DNA from: Bradyrhizobium sp. 138
GTDB taxonomy: Bacteria; Pseudomonadota; Alphaproteobacteria; Rhizobiales; Xanthobacteraceae
Length of the DNA: 64,000 nucleotides
Direction of reading: 5' to 3'
NCBI RefSeq assembly: GCF_023074075.1
Contig: NZ_JADPKT010000063.1
Coordinates: 124,001-188,000, forward strand
This document shows positions 27,998 to 36,110 of the stretch, piece after piece. A program made the translations under genes and the position numbers. A model generated the notes under the pieces. The model was not told the origin of the DNA and made no database searches. It saw only the letters and a program-made list of their open reading frames with translations. Within the stretch, counting starts at the first letter, position 1, and the number at the start of each line of letters is the position of its first letter.

Positions 27998-28459
27998 CTA
28001 CTCCCCGATCACCGCATTCAGCCTGTCCCTCAGCGCGACGATCTCGTCCTTCATCGCAACCAGTTCCGGCACCGAGCAGTCCGAGGCCGCCAGGATCGAC
28101 TGCGGCACATTGCGGGCCTTTTCCTTCAGAGCGTGTCCCTGCGCCGTCAGCGCGATCAGGACCTGACGCTCGTCCTCGCTGGAGCGGGTGCGCCTCACGA
28201 GATGGGCGGCCTCCAGCCGCTTGAGCAGCGGCGTCAGCGTGCCTGAATCCAGAAACAATCTTTCGCCGATGTCCTTGACCGGGACGTCGTCGCGCTCCCA
28301 CAGCACCAGCATGACGAGATATTGCGGGTAGGTCAGGCCGAGCCGGTCCAGAAGCGGCTTGTAGACGCGGTTGAAGGCATGCGCGGCCGAATAGACCGCA
28401 AAGCAGATCTGGTTGTCGAGCCGCAGCGGCGCGTCCGCTGCCGATGATTTTCGAGGCAT
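27998..28459 (-). CDS. ohrR: MarR-family peroxide-sensing repressor OhrR
   Basis: 153-residue winged-helix repressor. The sensing cysteine is Cys19 in DNQICFAVYSA, the signature of OhrR. The TYPQYLVMLVLWE segment and the DSGTLTPLLKRLEAAHLV recognition helix follow. On oxidation by organic hydroperoxides the Cys is modified and the repressor leaves DNA. It is divergent from ohr, with two operator-like repeats between them. ATG 28459 (MPRKSS) is the sensible start. Confidence 0.92.
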   Translation of the reverse strand: MPRKSSAADAPLRLDNQICFAVYSAAHAFNRVYKPLLDRLGLTYPQYLVMLVLWERDDVPVKDIGERLFLDSGTLTPLLKRLEAAHLVRRTRSSEDERQVLIALTAQGHALKEKARNVPQSILAASDCSVPELVAMKDEIVALRDRLNAVIGE

Positions 28460-28507
28460 GGAGAATCTCTTAGGATTTGTCTCATTGTGGCGCCGCTCGC
28501 CGCCATA

Positions 28508-28564
28508 TTCAATTGCGAACAATTAAATGTGAGGCTGCGCAATTTCAATTGCGCACAATCTAAT
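28508..28564. promoter_or_regulatory. Two OhrR-operator-like sites in the ohrR-ohr intergenic region
   Basis: Two 21-bp copies at 28508-28528 and 28544-28564 match at 18 positions. Both contain CAATTGCG(A/C)ACAAT, an inverted arrangement of CAATTG/CAAT elements, and are 36 bp apart start to start. AT-rich sites of the AATTGxxxACAATT type are known OhrR targets. Confidence 0.7.
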
Positions 28565-28606
28565 TGTCTGCGATACAGACGCCCACCGAAACACAGGGAG
28601 ACGACA

Positions 28607-29032
28607 ATGTCCGTGAACGTCCTTTACAAGACCAGCGCCAAGGCCACCGGCGGCCGCGACGGCCATGCTGCAACCCTCGACGGCGCGCTCGACGTCAAGC
28701 TGACCACGCCGAAGGAGCTCGGCGGCGGCGGCGGCGCCGGCAACAATCCCGAGCAGCTGTTCGCGGCAGGCTACGCCGCCTGCTTCATCGGCGCCATGAA
28801 GTTCGTGGCCTCGCAGGGCGGCCCCAAGGTTCCCGCTGATGCCTCCGTCACCTCGACCGTCGGCATCGGCCCGCGCTCCGAGGGCGGCTTCGGTCTCGAC
28901 ATCGACCTCGCCGTCTCGCTGCCGGGCCTTGCCCGCGCGGAGGCCGAGGCGCTGGTCGAGAAGGCGCACCAGGTGTGTCCCTATTCCAACGCCACGCGCG
29001 GCAATGTCGACGTTCGCCTGACGGTCGTCTGA
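28607..29032 (+). CDS. ohr: Organic hydroperoxide resistance protein Ohr
   Basis: 141-residue thiol peroxidase of the Ohr/OsmC family that reduces organic hydroperoxides using lipoyl groups as reductant. Peroxidatic Cys59 (AAGYAACFIGAM) and resolving Cys124 (HQVCPYSNATRGN) are both present at the usual spacing. ATG 28607 has AGGGAG 6 nt upstream. Divergent to its presumed repressor OhrR. Confidence 0.96.
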   Translation: MSVNVLYKTSAKATGGRDGHAATLDGALDVKLTTPKELGGGGGAGNNPEQLFAAGYAACFIGAMKFVASQGGPKVPADASVTSTVGIGPRSEGGFGLDIDLAVSLPGLARAEAEALVEKAHQVCPYSNATRGNVDVRLTVV

Positions 29033-29200
29033 TCGAAAGTGCGGATTGGCTGGCCCGGGATCCCCCTCGGGTCGGCCGCTTCCGTTTGCCACGCCGCGGG
29101 ATTGAGCGGCGGCGCATACGCCCCTACGCGCGGGGCCATTGCTGGCGTGCACGAACCTCGCTAGGCCTGTGATCAAACGTCGACACAGGGAAGCGAAAGC

Positions 29201-30406
29201 ATGAGTTCGGAAGCCGCTACAGGTGCCATGAGCGGACTGCGCGTCATCGATCTCACGCGCGTGCTCGGCGGACCCTACTGCACGCAGATCCTCGCCGACC
29301 ACGGCGCCGACGTGATCAAGGTCGAGCCGCCCGCCGGCGACGAGGTGCGCGAATGGGGCCCTCCCTTCCACGAGGAGGACGCGGCCTATTTCATCGGCAT
29401 CAACCGCAACAAGCGCTCGATCGGCCTCGACCTCGCCTCCGAAGGTGGCCGGGCCGTGCTGCTCAAGATGTTGGAGAGCGCCGACGTCCTGATCGAGAAT
29501 TTCAAGCCGGGCACGCTGGAGAAATGGGGCATCGGCAACGAGGTGCTGCGCGGGAAATTCCCGCGCCTCGTGCATTGCCGGATCTGCGGCTTCGGCGCCG
29601 ACGGTCCGCGCGGCGGCAATCCAGGCTATGACGCCATCATCCAGGCCATGACCGGCATGATCGCCGCGACCGGCTCGCCCGAGAGCGGGCCGATGCGGAT
29701 CGGCGTGCCGCTGGTCGACATCACCACCGGGCTTTACGCGGCGATCGGCATCCTGATGGCGCTGTCGGAGCGGCAGCGCTCCGGCAAGGGCCAGTTCCTG
29801 GAGACGACGCTGTACGAAACCGGCCTTGCCATCATGCATCCGCACACCGCGAATTATTTCATGCATGGCAAGCCGCCCTCGCTCACGGGCAACGAGCACC
29901 CGAACCTCGTGCCTTACGCGATCTTCCCGACCAAGACCGACGACATCTTCATCGGCGTCGGCAATGACGGCACCTTCCGCAAGCTCGCCAAGGAGATCGG
30001 CAAGCCCGAGCTCGGCACCGATCCGCGCTTTGCCCGCAACAAGGACCGCATCGCCAATCGCGAGGCGCTGCGCGCCGAGCTCGCCGCTGTCTTCAGCCAG
30101 CACGAGGCCGAGCCGCTGTGCAACCGCCTGCTGGCCGCGGGCCTGCCCGCAGGGCCCGTGCAGAAGATCGATCAGGCATTGACCAACCCGCACACGATCG
30201 CGCGCGGGGATATCATCGAGAAGGACTGGTACAAGGGCGTCGCTTCGCCGATCCGGCTCGACCGCAGCAAGCCGAGCCTGCGCCGGCTACCGCCGAAATT
30301 CAGCGAGCATTCGGCGGAGGTGCTGGGCGAGTTCGGCTACTCCAAGTCCGAGATCGACGCGATGGTCGAACAGGGCACGGTCTGCGGCCCCGAGCGCAAG
30401 CGCTAG
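29201..30406 (+). CDS. Family III CoA-transferase (CaiB/BaiF)
   Basis: 401-residue CoA-transferase. The family N-terminus GLRVIDLTRVLGGPYCTQILAD and the catalytic Asp region VPLVDITTGLYAA (Asp near residue 167) are present. These enzymes swap CoA between carboxylic acids such as formate/oxalate, succinate, or carnitine. The substrate cannot be assigned here; no acyl-CoA dehydrogenase or hydratase is adjacent. GGGAAG precedes the ATG. It appears monocistronic, with a 222-bp gap before ugpB. Confidence 0.9.
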   Translation: MSSEAATGAMSGLRVIDLTRVLGGPYCTQILADHGADVIKVEPPAGDEVREWGPPFHEEDAAYFIGINRNKRSIGLDLASEGGRAVLLKMLESADVLIENFKPGTLEKWGIGNEVLRGKFPRLVHCRICGFGADGPRGGNPGYDAIIQAMTGMIAATGSPESGPMRIGVPLVDITTGLYAAIGILMALSERQRSGKGQFLETTLYETGLAIMHPHTANYFMHGKPPSLTGNEHPNLVPYAIFPTKTDDIFIGVGNDGTFRKLAKEIGKPELGTDPRFARNKDRIANREALRAELAAVFSQHEAEPLCNRLLAAGLPAGPVQKIDQALTNPHTIARGDIIEKDWYKGVASPIRLDRSKPSLRRLPPKFSEHSAEVLGEFGYSKSEIDAMVEQGTVCGPERKR

Positions 30407-30556
30407 GATCGCCGGCCTTCTCCATCCGACATCCAATACCGCACTGCGGCGCGTGCGTGTAGGTGCACTGCGAACGGAGGAGGTCGCCCGTCGGTCTTCG
30501 CCTATTTTCCGGCTTCCCTTTTCCAGCGCTTGCCGCTTTCGTTTCGGCCGCTTACA

Positions 30557-30574
30557 CAGTCATGTGAACGTCAT
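30557..30574 (+). promoter_or_regulatory. Pho-box-like direct repeat upstream of ugpB
   Basis: Two 7-mers CAGTCAT and ACGTCAT lie 11 bp apart (4-bp spacer), the geometry of PhoB sites (CTGTCAT-n4-CTGTCAT), about 55 bp before ugpB. The GTCAT cores are intact and the outer bases diverge. The ugp transporters are typical phosphate-starvation genes. Confidence 0.5.
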
Positions 30575-30628
30575 ATGGCACTGCTAGCGCAAGCGCTTCT
30601 TTAGTGACGGGCAAGGGAGGTTTTCTTG

Positions 30629-31945
30629 ATGGTTCTTCGACATTTTGGTGCGGCTGCCGCTGTTGCGGTCACGCTTGGCCTGACGGCCTCGCCGGCCCTC
30701 GCTGTGACGGAAATCCAGTGGTGGCATGCGATGACCGGGGCAAACAACGACGTCATCGTCAAGCTTGCCAACGACTTCAACGCGTCGCAGAGCGACTACA
30801 AGGTGATCCCGACCTACAAGGGCAATTATGCCGACACGATGAACGCGGGCATCGCTGCGTTCCGTGCCGGCAACGCGCCGCACATCATGCAGGTGTTCGA
30901 AGTCGGCACCGCCACCATGATGGCTGCGACCGGCGCCGTGAAGCCCGTTTACAAGCTCATGGCCGATGCGGGCGAAAAGTTCGATCCCAAGATCTACCTC
31001 CCCGCCATCACCGGCTACTACTCGACCTCCAAGGGCGAGATGCTGTCGTTCCCCTTCAACTCGTCGTCCACCGTCATGTGGGTCAATCTCGACGAGCTGA
31101 AGAAAGCCAATGTCGCGATCCCGAAGACCTGGCCCGAAACGTTCGAGGCGGCCAAGAAGCTCCATGACAACGGTCATGCGACCTGCGGCTTCTCCAACTC
31201 CTGGGTAACCTGGGTCAATCTCGAGCAGCTCTCCGCCTGGCACAACGTGCCGCTCGCCAGCAAGGCCAACGGCCTCGACGGGTTCGACACTGCGCTGGAG
31301 TTCAATGGACCGCTCCAGGTCAAGCACCTCGAGAAGCTGGTCGAGCTCCAGAAGGACAAGACCTACGATTATGCCGGCCGCACCAACACCGGCGAAGGCC
31401 GCTTCACGTCGGGCGAATGCCCGCTCTACCTGACCTCGTCGGCCTTCTTCGGCAACGTCAAGGCGCAGGCCAAGTTCAGCTTCACCGCCGTGCCGATGCC
31501 CTATTATCCCGACGCAAAGGGCGCGCCGCAGAACTCGATCATCGGCGGCGCATCGCTCTGGGTCATGGGCGGCAAGCCGGACGCGGAATACAAGGGCGTC
31601 GCAAAATTCCTGAGCTTCCTCTCGGATACCGATCGCCAGGTCTACATCCACAAGGCCTCGGGCTACCTGCCGATCACCAAGGCCGCCTATGAGAAGGCCA
31701 AGGCGGAAGGCTTCTACAAGGATCAGCCCTATCTGGAGACCCCGCTGCTCGAGCTGACCAACAAGGAGCCGACCGAGAACTCCCGGGGCTTGCGCCTCGG
31801 CAACATGGTTCAGCTCCGCGACGTCTGGGCCGAAGAGATCGAGCAGGCACTCGCCGGCAAGAAGACCGCCAAGCAGGCGCTCGATGCTGCCGTCGAGCGC
31901 GGCAACACCATGCTGCGCCAGTTCGAAAAGACCGCCGTCAAGTGA
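30629..31945 (+). CDS. ugpB: sn-Glycerol-3-phosphate ABC transporter, substrate-binding protein
   Basis: 438-residue periplasmic solute-binding protein (family 1). A Sec signal peptide covers about residues 1-25 (hydrophobic, ending SPALA). The mature start VTEIQWWHAM and later motifs (FPFNSSSTVMWVN, GSPGP-like ASLWVMGG) match UgpB. It captures glycerol-3-phosphate or glycerophosphodiesters and delivers them to UgpAE. ATG 30629 has AGGGAGG 8 nt upstream; a TTG just before is ignored. First gene of ugpBAEC. Confidence 0.94.
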   Translation: MVLRHFGAAAAVAVTLGLTASPALAVTEIQWWHAMTGANNDVIVKLANDFNASQSDYKVIPTYKGNYADTMNAGIAAFRAGNAPHIMQVFEVGTATMMAATGAVKPVYKLMADAGEKFDPKIYLPAITGYYSTSKGEMLSFPFNSSSTVMWVNLDELKKANVAIPKTWPETFEAAKKLHDNGHATCGFSNSWVTWVNLEQLSAWHNVPLASKANGLDGFDTALEFNGPLQVKHLEKLVELQKDKTYDYAGRTNTGEGRFTSGECPLYLTSSAFFGNVKAQAKFSFTAVPMPYYPDAKGAPQNSIIGGASLWVMGGKPDAEYKGVAKFLSFLSDTDRQVYIHKASGYLPITKAAYEKAKAEGFYKDQPYLETPLLELTNKEPTENSRGLRLGNMVQLRDVWAEEIEQALAGKKTAKQALDAAVERGNTMLRQFEKTAVK

Positions 31946-31993
31946 GACGATCAGCGGCAGGCCGGTGACCCCGGCCTGCCGCTCTGGGGCATC

Positions 31994-32875
31994 ATGCAAA
32001 AGCAAGCCATTTTCCAATCGAAGCTGTTGCCTTACGCGCTGGTTGCGCCGCAGCTCGCGATCGTCCTGATTTTCTTCTACTGGCCGGCCCTGCAGGCGGT
32101 GATCCAGTCCTTCCTGCTCCAGGATGCGTTTGGCCTTTCGACCAGCTTCGTCTGGTTCGAGAATTATCTCGAGCTCATGAAGGACCGCGCCTATTTCGAG
32201 GCGATCGTGCGGACCTTCTTCTTCTCGTTCGCCATCGCCGTGTCGTCGCTGTCGTTTGCGCTGCTGCTTGCCGTGATGGCGGACAAGCCGCTACGCGGTG
32301 TGATGCTCTACCGGACGCTGCTGATCTGGCCCTATGCGGTGGCGCCGCCGGTCGTCGGCGTGCTCTGGATCTTCATGCTGCATCCCTCGCTGGGCGTGCT
32401 CTCGCGCTACTTGCGCGGCCTCGGCGTCGACTGGAATCCGCTGCTCGACGGTGACCAGGCCGCCGCGCTGATCATCCTCGCCGCCGCCTGGAAGCAGATC
32501 TCCTACAATTTCCTGTTCTTCCTCGCCGGCCTGCAGAGCATTCCGCGAAGCGTGCTCGAAGCCGCCGCGATCGACGGCGCCCGCCCGATGCGCCGGTTCT
32601 GGACCGTGACCTTCCCGCTGCTGTCGCCGACCATCTTCTTCCTGCTCGTCGTCAACATCGTCTACGCCTTCTTCGACACCTTCGGCATCATCGACACCAT
32701 GACCCGCGGCGGTCCCGGCAAGTCGACGGAGACGCTGGTCTACAAGGTCTATTCCGACGGCCTGCTCGGCGGCAATCTCGGCAGCTCGGCGGCGCAATCG
32801 GTGATCCTGATGATCATGGTCATCGTGCTGACGGGAATCCAGTTCCGCTTCGTCGAACGCAAGGTGACCTACTGA
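31994..32875 (+). CDS. ugpA: sn-Glycerol-3-phosphate ABC transporter, permease UgpA
   Basis: 293-residue inner-membrane permease with about six helices and the EAA loop EAAAIDGARPMRRFWTVTFPLL that docks on the ATPase. It has the MalF-type topology without a large periplasmic domain. Its stop overlaps the ugpE ATG by one base (TGATG), so the two permeases are translationally coupled. Confidence 0.95.
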   Translation: MQKQAIFQSKLLPYALVAPQLAIVLIFFYWPALQAVIQSFLLQDAFGLSTSFVWFENYLELMKDRAYFEAIVRTFFFSFAIAVSSLSFALLLAVMADKPLRGVMLYRTLLIWPYAVAPPVVGVLWIFMLHPSLGVLSRYLRGLGVDWNPLLDGDQAAALIILAAAWKQISYNFLFFLAGLQSIPRSVLEAAAIDGARPMRRFWTVTFPLLSPTIFFLLVVNIVYAFFDTFGIIDTMTRGGPGKSTETLVYKVYSDGLLGGNLGSSAAQSVILMIMVIVLTGIQFRFVERKVTY

Positions 32876-33723
32876 TGGTCGAGGAAGAGGGCTTCCGGCG
32901 CTACGTCGCCCACATCATCCTCTGGATCGGGATCGCGATCGTCGCCTTCCCCGTCTACATCGCGATCGTCGCCTCGACCCAGGACAACGCGCTGATCGCG
33001 AACGGGCAGATGTCGCTGCTGCCCGGCGGGCATTTCTTCCAAACCTACTACCAGACCATCTTCGTCGGCACGACCGGCTCGACCCGCGAGCCGGTCGGCA
33101 ACATGATGCTGAACTCGCTGATCACGGCGCTGCTGATCGCGGTCGGCAAGATCGCGATCTCGATCATCTCGGCCTATGCGATCGTGTATTTCCGCTTTCC
33201 GTTCCGGATGCCGATCTTCTGGATCATCTTCATCACCCTGATGCTGCCGGTCGAGGTCCGCATCTATCCGACCTACAAGATCGTCGCCGATCTGCACATG
33301 CTCGACAGCTATGCCGGCCTGTCGCTGCCGCTGATCGCCTCGGCCACCGCGACGCTCTTGTTCCGCCAGTTCTTCATGACCGTGCCGGACGAATTGCTGG
33401 AGGCCTCGCGCATCGACGGCGCCGGTCCCTTCCGCTTCTTCTGGGATACGCTGTTGCCGCTGTCACGCACCAACATGGCCGCGCTGTTCGTGATCCTGTT
33501 CATCCTCGGCTGGAATCAATATCTCTGGCCGCTTCTGATCACCACACGCGACGACATGCAGACCATCCAGATCGGCATCCGCAAGATGATCACCACCAGC
33601 GACGCGCTCACCGAATGGCCAACCGTGATGGCAACCGCCGTGCTCGCGATGCTGCCGCCAGTCTTTGTCGTCGTCGTCATGCAGAAATTGTTCGTGCGCG
33701 GTCTGGTCGAGACGGAGAAGTAG
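32875..33723 (+). CDS. ugpE: sn-Glycerol-3-phosphate ABC transporter, permease UgpE
   Basis: 282-residue MalG-type permease with six predicted helices. The EAA loop reads EASRIDGAGPFRFFWDTLLPL. The C-terminal LVETEK tail is basic/acidic and cytoplasmic. It forms a heterodimer with UgpA. A six-base gap separates it from ugpC. Confidence 0.95.
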   Translation: MVEEEGFRRYVAHIILWIGIAIVAFPVYIAIVASTQDNALIANGQMSLLPGGHFFQTYYQTIFVGTTGSTREPVGNMMLNSLITALLIAVGKIAISIISAYAIVYFRFPFRMPIFWIIFITLMLPVEVRIYPTYKIVADLHMLDSYAGLSLPLIASATATLLFRQFFMTVPDELLEASRIDGAGPFRFFWDTLLPLSRTNMAALFVILFILGWNQYLWPLLITTRDDMQTIQIGIRKMITTSDALTEWPTVMATAVLAMLPPVFVVVVMQKLFVRGLVETEK

Positions 33724-33729
33724 AGAGTT

Positions 33730-34815
33730 ATGGCCAACGTCACCCTGCGCAGCGTCCGCAAGACCTATCCCGGCGGCTTCGAGGCCATCAAGGGCGTCGA
33801 CGTCGATGTCGGCGACGGACAGTTCTGCGTGCTGGTCGGCCCCTCCGGCTGCGGCAAGTCCACGCTGCTGCGCATGGTCGCGGGGCTCGAAACGGTCACC
33901 GGCGGCGAGATCGACATCGGCGGCCGCATCGTCAACCAGGTCGAGCCCGCCGATCGCGACATCGCGATGGTGTTCCAGAACTACGCGCTCTATCCGCATA
34001 TGAGCGTCTACAACAACATGGCCTACGGCCTGCGCAATCGCGGCATGGCGGAGGCCGAGATCAAGTCCCGCGTCGAAGAAGCCGCGCGCGTGCTCGAATT
34101 GTCGCCGATGCTGGAGCGCAAGCCGCGCCAGCTCTCCGGCGGCCAGCGCCAGCGCGTCGCGATGGGCCGTGCCATCGTGCGTCAGCCGAAGGTGTTCCTG
34201 TTCGACGAGCCGCTCTCCAACCTCGACGCCAAGCTGCGCATCGCGATGCGGGTCGAGATCCGCAAATTGCAGCGCCGGCTCAACACCACGTCGATCTACG
34301 TCACCCACGATCAGCTGGAGGCGATGACGCTCGCCGACATTCTCGTCGTGATGAACGGCGGCCAGGTCGAGCAGGTCGGCAATCCCCTTGCGATCTACGA
34401 GAAGCCGGCGACCACCTTCGTCGCGTCCTTCATCGGCGCACCGCCGATGAATTTGATGTCGACGCGCCCCGAGGAGATCAAATCGCAGCTCGGGGGCAGT
34501 GCGTCCGACGTCGGCATCCTCGGCATCCGCCCTGAGGATTTCGTCATCACCGACCAGACCCCGGCCGGCGGCGTCGCACTGCCGCTGACGGTCGAGGCGA
34601 TCGAGCGTGTCGGCGCAGAAACCTTCGTCTATGGCTCGCGCGAGCAGGAAGAGCAGCGCGTCGCCGCCACGCCCGGCGAGCTGCCGCCCGGCGAGATCAT
34701 CGTCCGCATTCCCGGCACCGAGGCCCCCGCCATCGGCGCAAAAATCCGGGTCGCGGCGGTGCGCAACAAGCTGCATCTGTTCAGCGCCGATGGCCGCAAG
34801 CGGCTCGAAGCCTGA
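33730..34815 (+). CDS. ugpC: sn-Glycerol-3-phosphate ABC transporter, ATP-binding protein UgpC
   Basis: 361-residue ABC ATPase of the MalK/UgpC type. Walker A GPSGCGKST, signature LSGGQRQRVAMGRA, Walker B VFLFDEPLSNLDAKLR and the H-loop THDQ are intact. The C-terminal TOBE/regulatory OB region (about 240-361) fits MalK-like subunits. It powers UgpBAE. No ugpQ phosphodiesterase follows, unlike in E. coli. An AT-rich hairpin lies 31 nt downstream. Confidence 0.95.
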   Translation: MANVTLRSVRKTYPGGFEAIKGVDVDVGDGQFCVLVGPSGCGKSTLLRMVAGLETVTGGEIDIGGRIVNQVEPADRDIAMVFQNYALYPHMSVYNNMAYGLRNRGMAEAEIKSRVEEAARVLELSPMLERKPRQLSGGQRQRVAMGRAIVRQPKVFLFDEPLSNLDAKLRIAMRVEIRKLQRRLNTTSIYVTHDQLEAMTLADILVVMNGGQVEQVGNPLAIYEKPATTFVASFIGAPPMNLMSTRPEEIKSQLGGSASDVGILGIRPEDFVITDQTPAGGVALPLTVEAIERVGAETFVYGSREQEEQRVAATPGELPPGEIIVRIPGTEAPAIGAKIRVAAVRNKLHLFSADGRKRLEA

Positions 34816-34845
34816 GGGTCCCGAACCGCCCCCGCTTCAAAACCG

Positions 34846-34886
34846 CGAAAACAACCCCATGCACAGTAGAAGGGGCTTTGTTTTCG
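34846..34886 (+). terminator. Hairpin after ugpC, possible terminator
   Basis: CGAAAACAA (34846-34854) pairs perfectly with TTGTTTTCG (34878-34886). An inner CCCC/GGGG stem (34855-34858 / 34872-34875) closes a 13-nt loop. The outer stem's 3' side supplies the T-rich tract. It may stop ugp transcription. Confidence 0.5.
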
Positions 34887-35043
34887 TTGAGAAAATTTGT
34901 CGCAGAAGATCCTCGTGCCGAACGCTGCCGGCCCGGCCCGGACCAAATTGCTGACGGGCGTTCGGAGACATGGCTGACACATGCCATGGCAAAATGGACG
35001 CGTGCGGCCGGCACGGGCCCATCCACAGCCTCCCGGCTACCTG
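34887..35043. other. Non-coding stretch between ugpC hairpin and hsp20 promoter
   Basis: About 157 bp without a credible gene. An imperfect inverted repeat CCGAACG...CGTTCGG spans about 34918-34964. Frames crossing it on either strand are short and show no recognisable domain. Confidence 0.5.
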
Positions 35044-35072
35044 CTTGAACCGACATGGGAACATGCCCATAT
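35044..35072 (+). promoter_or_regulatory. Sigma-32 (RpoH)-type heat-shock promoter of hsp20
   Basis: CTTGAA (35044-35049), then 15 nt, then GCCCATAT (35065-35072) is close to the RpoH consensus CTTGAAA-n11/14-CCCCATnT. Transcription should begin near 35079, giving a leader of about 60 nt that holds the ROSE-like hairpins. Confidence 0.75.
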
Positions 35073-35079
35073 TGCTGAT

Positions 35080-35134
35080 CAAGGGGCGCCGCGTGCGGGC
35101 CCTGATGCACCAAAGTCGCTTCTGCGAGGACTTT
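35080..35134 (+). ncRNA. ROSE-like RNA thermometer in the hsp20 5' leader
   Basis: Two hairpins are visible. The first is GGGC/GCCC within 35083-35103. The second, 35112-35134, pairs AAAGTC with GACTTT and contains the TCGCT segment facing the ribosome-binding site GAGGA (35126-35130). ROSE elements of Bradyrhizobium small heat-shock genes have U(U/C)GCU imperfectly paired with the Shine-Dalgarno, including a G-G contact next to the paired C; the same arrangement is visible. Heat would melt it and free the site. Confidence 0.7.
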
Positions 35135-35141
35135 GTAAACT

Positions 35142-35567
35142 ATGTCTCGTGTTCCAACGCTCTCCAGTCCGTTCCTTCTGGGCTTCGACGAGATCGAGCG
35201 TGTGCTCGATCGGGTCGTCAAAGGCGCCGACGGTTACCCTCCCTACAATATCGAGAGGTGCGACCGATCGGACGGCCAGCCCGAGCGTTTGCGCATCACG
35301 CTGGCGGTCGCCGGATTCACCCGCGACCAACTCGATGTAACCATTGAGGAAAACCAGCTCGTGATCCGCGGGCGGCAGCAGGACGACAAGACCCGGCAAT
35401 ACATCCATCGCGGCATCGCCGCGCGCCACTTCCAGCGCACCTTCGTGCTGGCGGAGGGGATGCTGGTGCTGGGTGCGGATCTGAAGAACGGGCTGTTGTC
35501 GATTGATCTTGCCCGGCCTGAACCGGAGAGGATCGTTAAGACAATCGCTATCAATGAGCACGAATAA
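35142..35567 (+). CDS. Small heat-shock protein, Hsp20 family (IbpA-like)
   Basis: 141-residue ATP-independent holdase. A short N-terminal arm (LLGFDEIERVLDRV) is followed by an alpha-crystallin domain at about 33-127 with LRITLAVAGFTRDQLDVTIE and the ADLKNGLLSIDL strand pair. The ending is AINEHE. It resembles E. coli IbpA/class A sHsp. Expression is probably doubly heat-controlled: an RpoH-type promoter and a ROSE-like leader lie just upstream. DUF1150 follows at 50 bp, a conserved alphaproteobacterial pair. Confidence 0.93.
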   Translation: MSRVPTLSSPFLLGFDEIERVLDRVVKGADGYPPYNIERCDRSDGQPERLRITLAVAGFTRDQLDVTIEENQLVIRGRQQDDKTRQYIHRGIAARHFQRTFVLAEGMLVLGADLKNGLLSIDLARPEPERIVKTIAINEHE

Positions 35568-35617
35568 TGGAACGAGTAGCGGACTCGACCGCTTAGTGTT
35601 CCAGAGGAGTCGAGACC

Positions 35618-35890
35618 ATGAGTGAAGGTCACGTTGCGTTCGAATACGAAGCCAAAAATGTCTCGCCCGAGACGCTGGCAACCCTTGGCGAAGGTCATAT
35701 CGCCTATGTGAAGCAGATCCGTTCCGAGGACGTGCCGGGCCTGTTTCCCGAAGCGCCGAAAATCGCACCGGGCCTCAAGCTCTTCGCGCTCCACGCCGCC
35801 GACGGCACGCCGATCATGCTGACCGACAGCCGCGAGGCCGCGATCGCCAATGCCTGGAGCAACGAGCTGCAAGCGGTGAGCGTGCACTGA
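35618..35890 (+). CDS. DUF1150 family protein
   Basis: 90-residue conserved alphaproteobacterial protein of unknown function, usually next to hsp20. Family features are the LATLGEGHIAYVKQI segment and the C-terminal DSREAAIANAWSNELQ. A GAGG ribosome-binding site precedes the ATG. Co-transcription with hsp20 under heat control is probable. A strong terminator follows. Its last 45 bp, with the terminator, are duplicated 4.5 kb downstream at 40383. Confidence 0.92.
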   Translation: MSEGHVAFEYEAKNVSPETLATLGEGHIAYVKQIRSEDVPGLFPEAPKIAPGLKLFALHAADGTPIMLTDSREAAIANAWSNELQAVSVH

Positions 35891-35963
35891 GCACGCGCAC
35901 TTTCCGAACGAATAGAGTTTCAAGCGGGCATGCCTTCACGCGAAGGCGTGCCCGTTTTCGTTT
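35846..35963 (+). repeat. Direct repeat copy A (3' end of DUF1150 gene plus terminator)
   Basis: 118-bp segment matching copy B at 40383-40495. The first 49 bp (to GTGCACTGAGCAC) differ by two substitutions and one deleted base. The terminator end also matches closely (TGCCCGTTTTC). The pair brackets the tetR-oxidoreductase module. Confidence 0.9.
35926..35963 (+). terminator. Intrinsic terminator of hsp20-DUF1150
   Basis: Stem GGGCATGCCTTC / GAAGGCGTGCCC (12 bp with one G-T pair) with loop ACGC, then GTTTTCGTTT, 35 nt past the DUF1150 stop. Confidence 0.92.
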
Positions 35964-36072
35964 GGGGTGATGTTTTCGCGTCGCCATCGCCAGCCAACGG
36001 GAATTCGGCGATGTCCCCGCCCGCGTGCGGGGGCGGCCTTGGCTCTTGCGCAGGAGACCGTCATCAATCCGT

Positions 36073-36103
36073 GATTTGACATTTCGTTCGCGTTTGTCAA
36101 ATC
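36073..36103. promoter_or_regulatory. Perfect inverted repeat before tetR, likely operator
   Basis: GATTTGACA (36073-36081) and TGTCAAATC (36095-36103) are exact reverse complements 13 bp apart, ending 7 bp before the tetR ATG. TTGACA inside the left arm could be a -35 box. Probable autoregulatory TetR site. Confidence 0.7.
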
Positions 36104-36110
36104 TGACAAA

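Noticed and set aside
30584..32017. 477-codon open frame antisense to ugpB
   Set aside because: Repeated Gly/Glu/Leu/Val composition and no domain; it mirrors ugpB codon structure.
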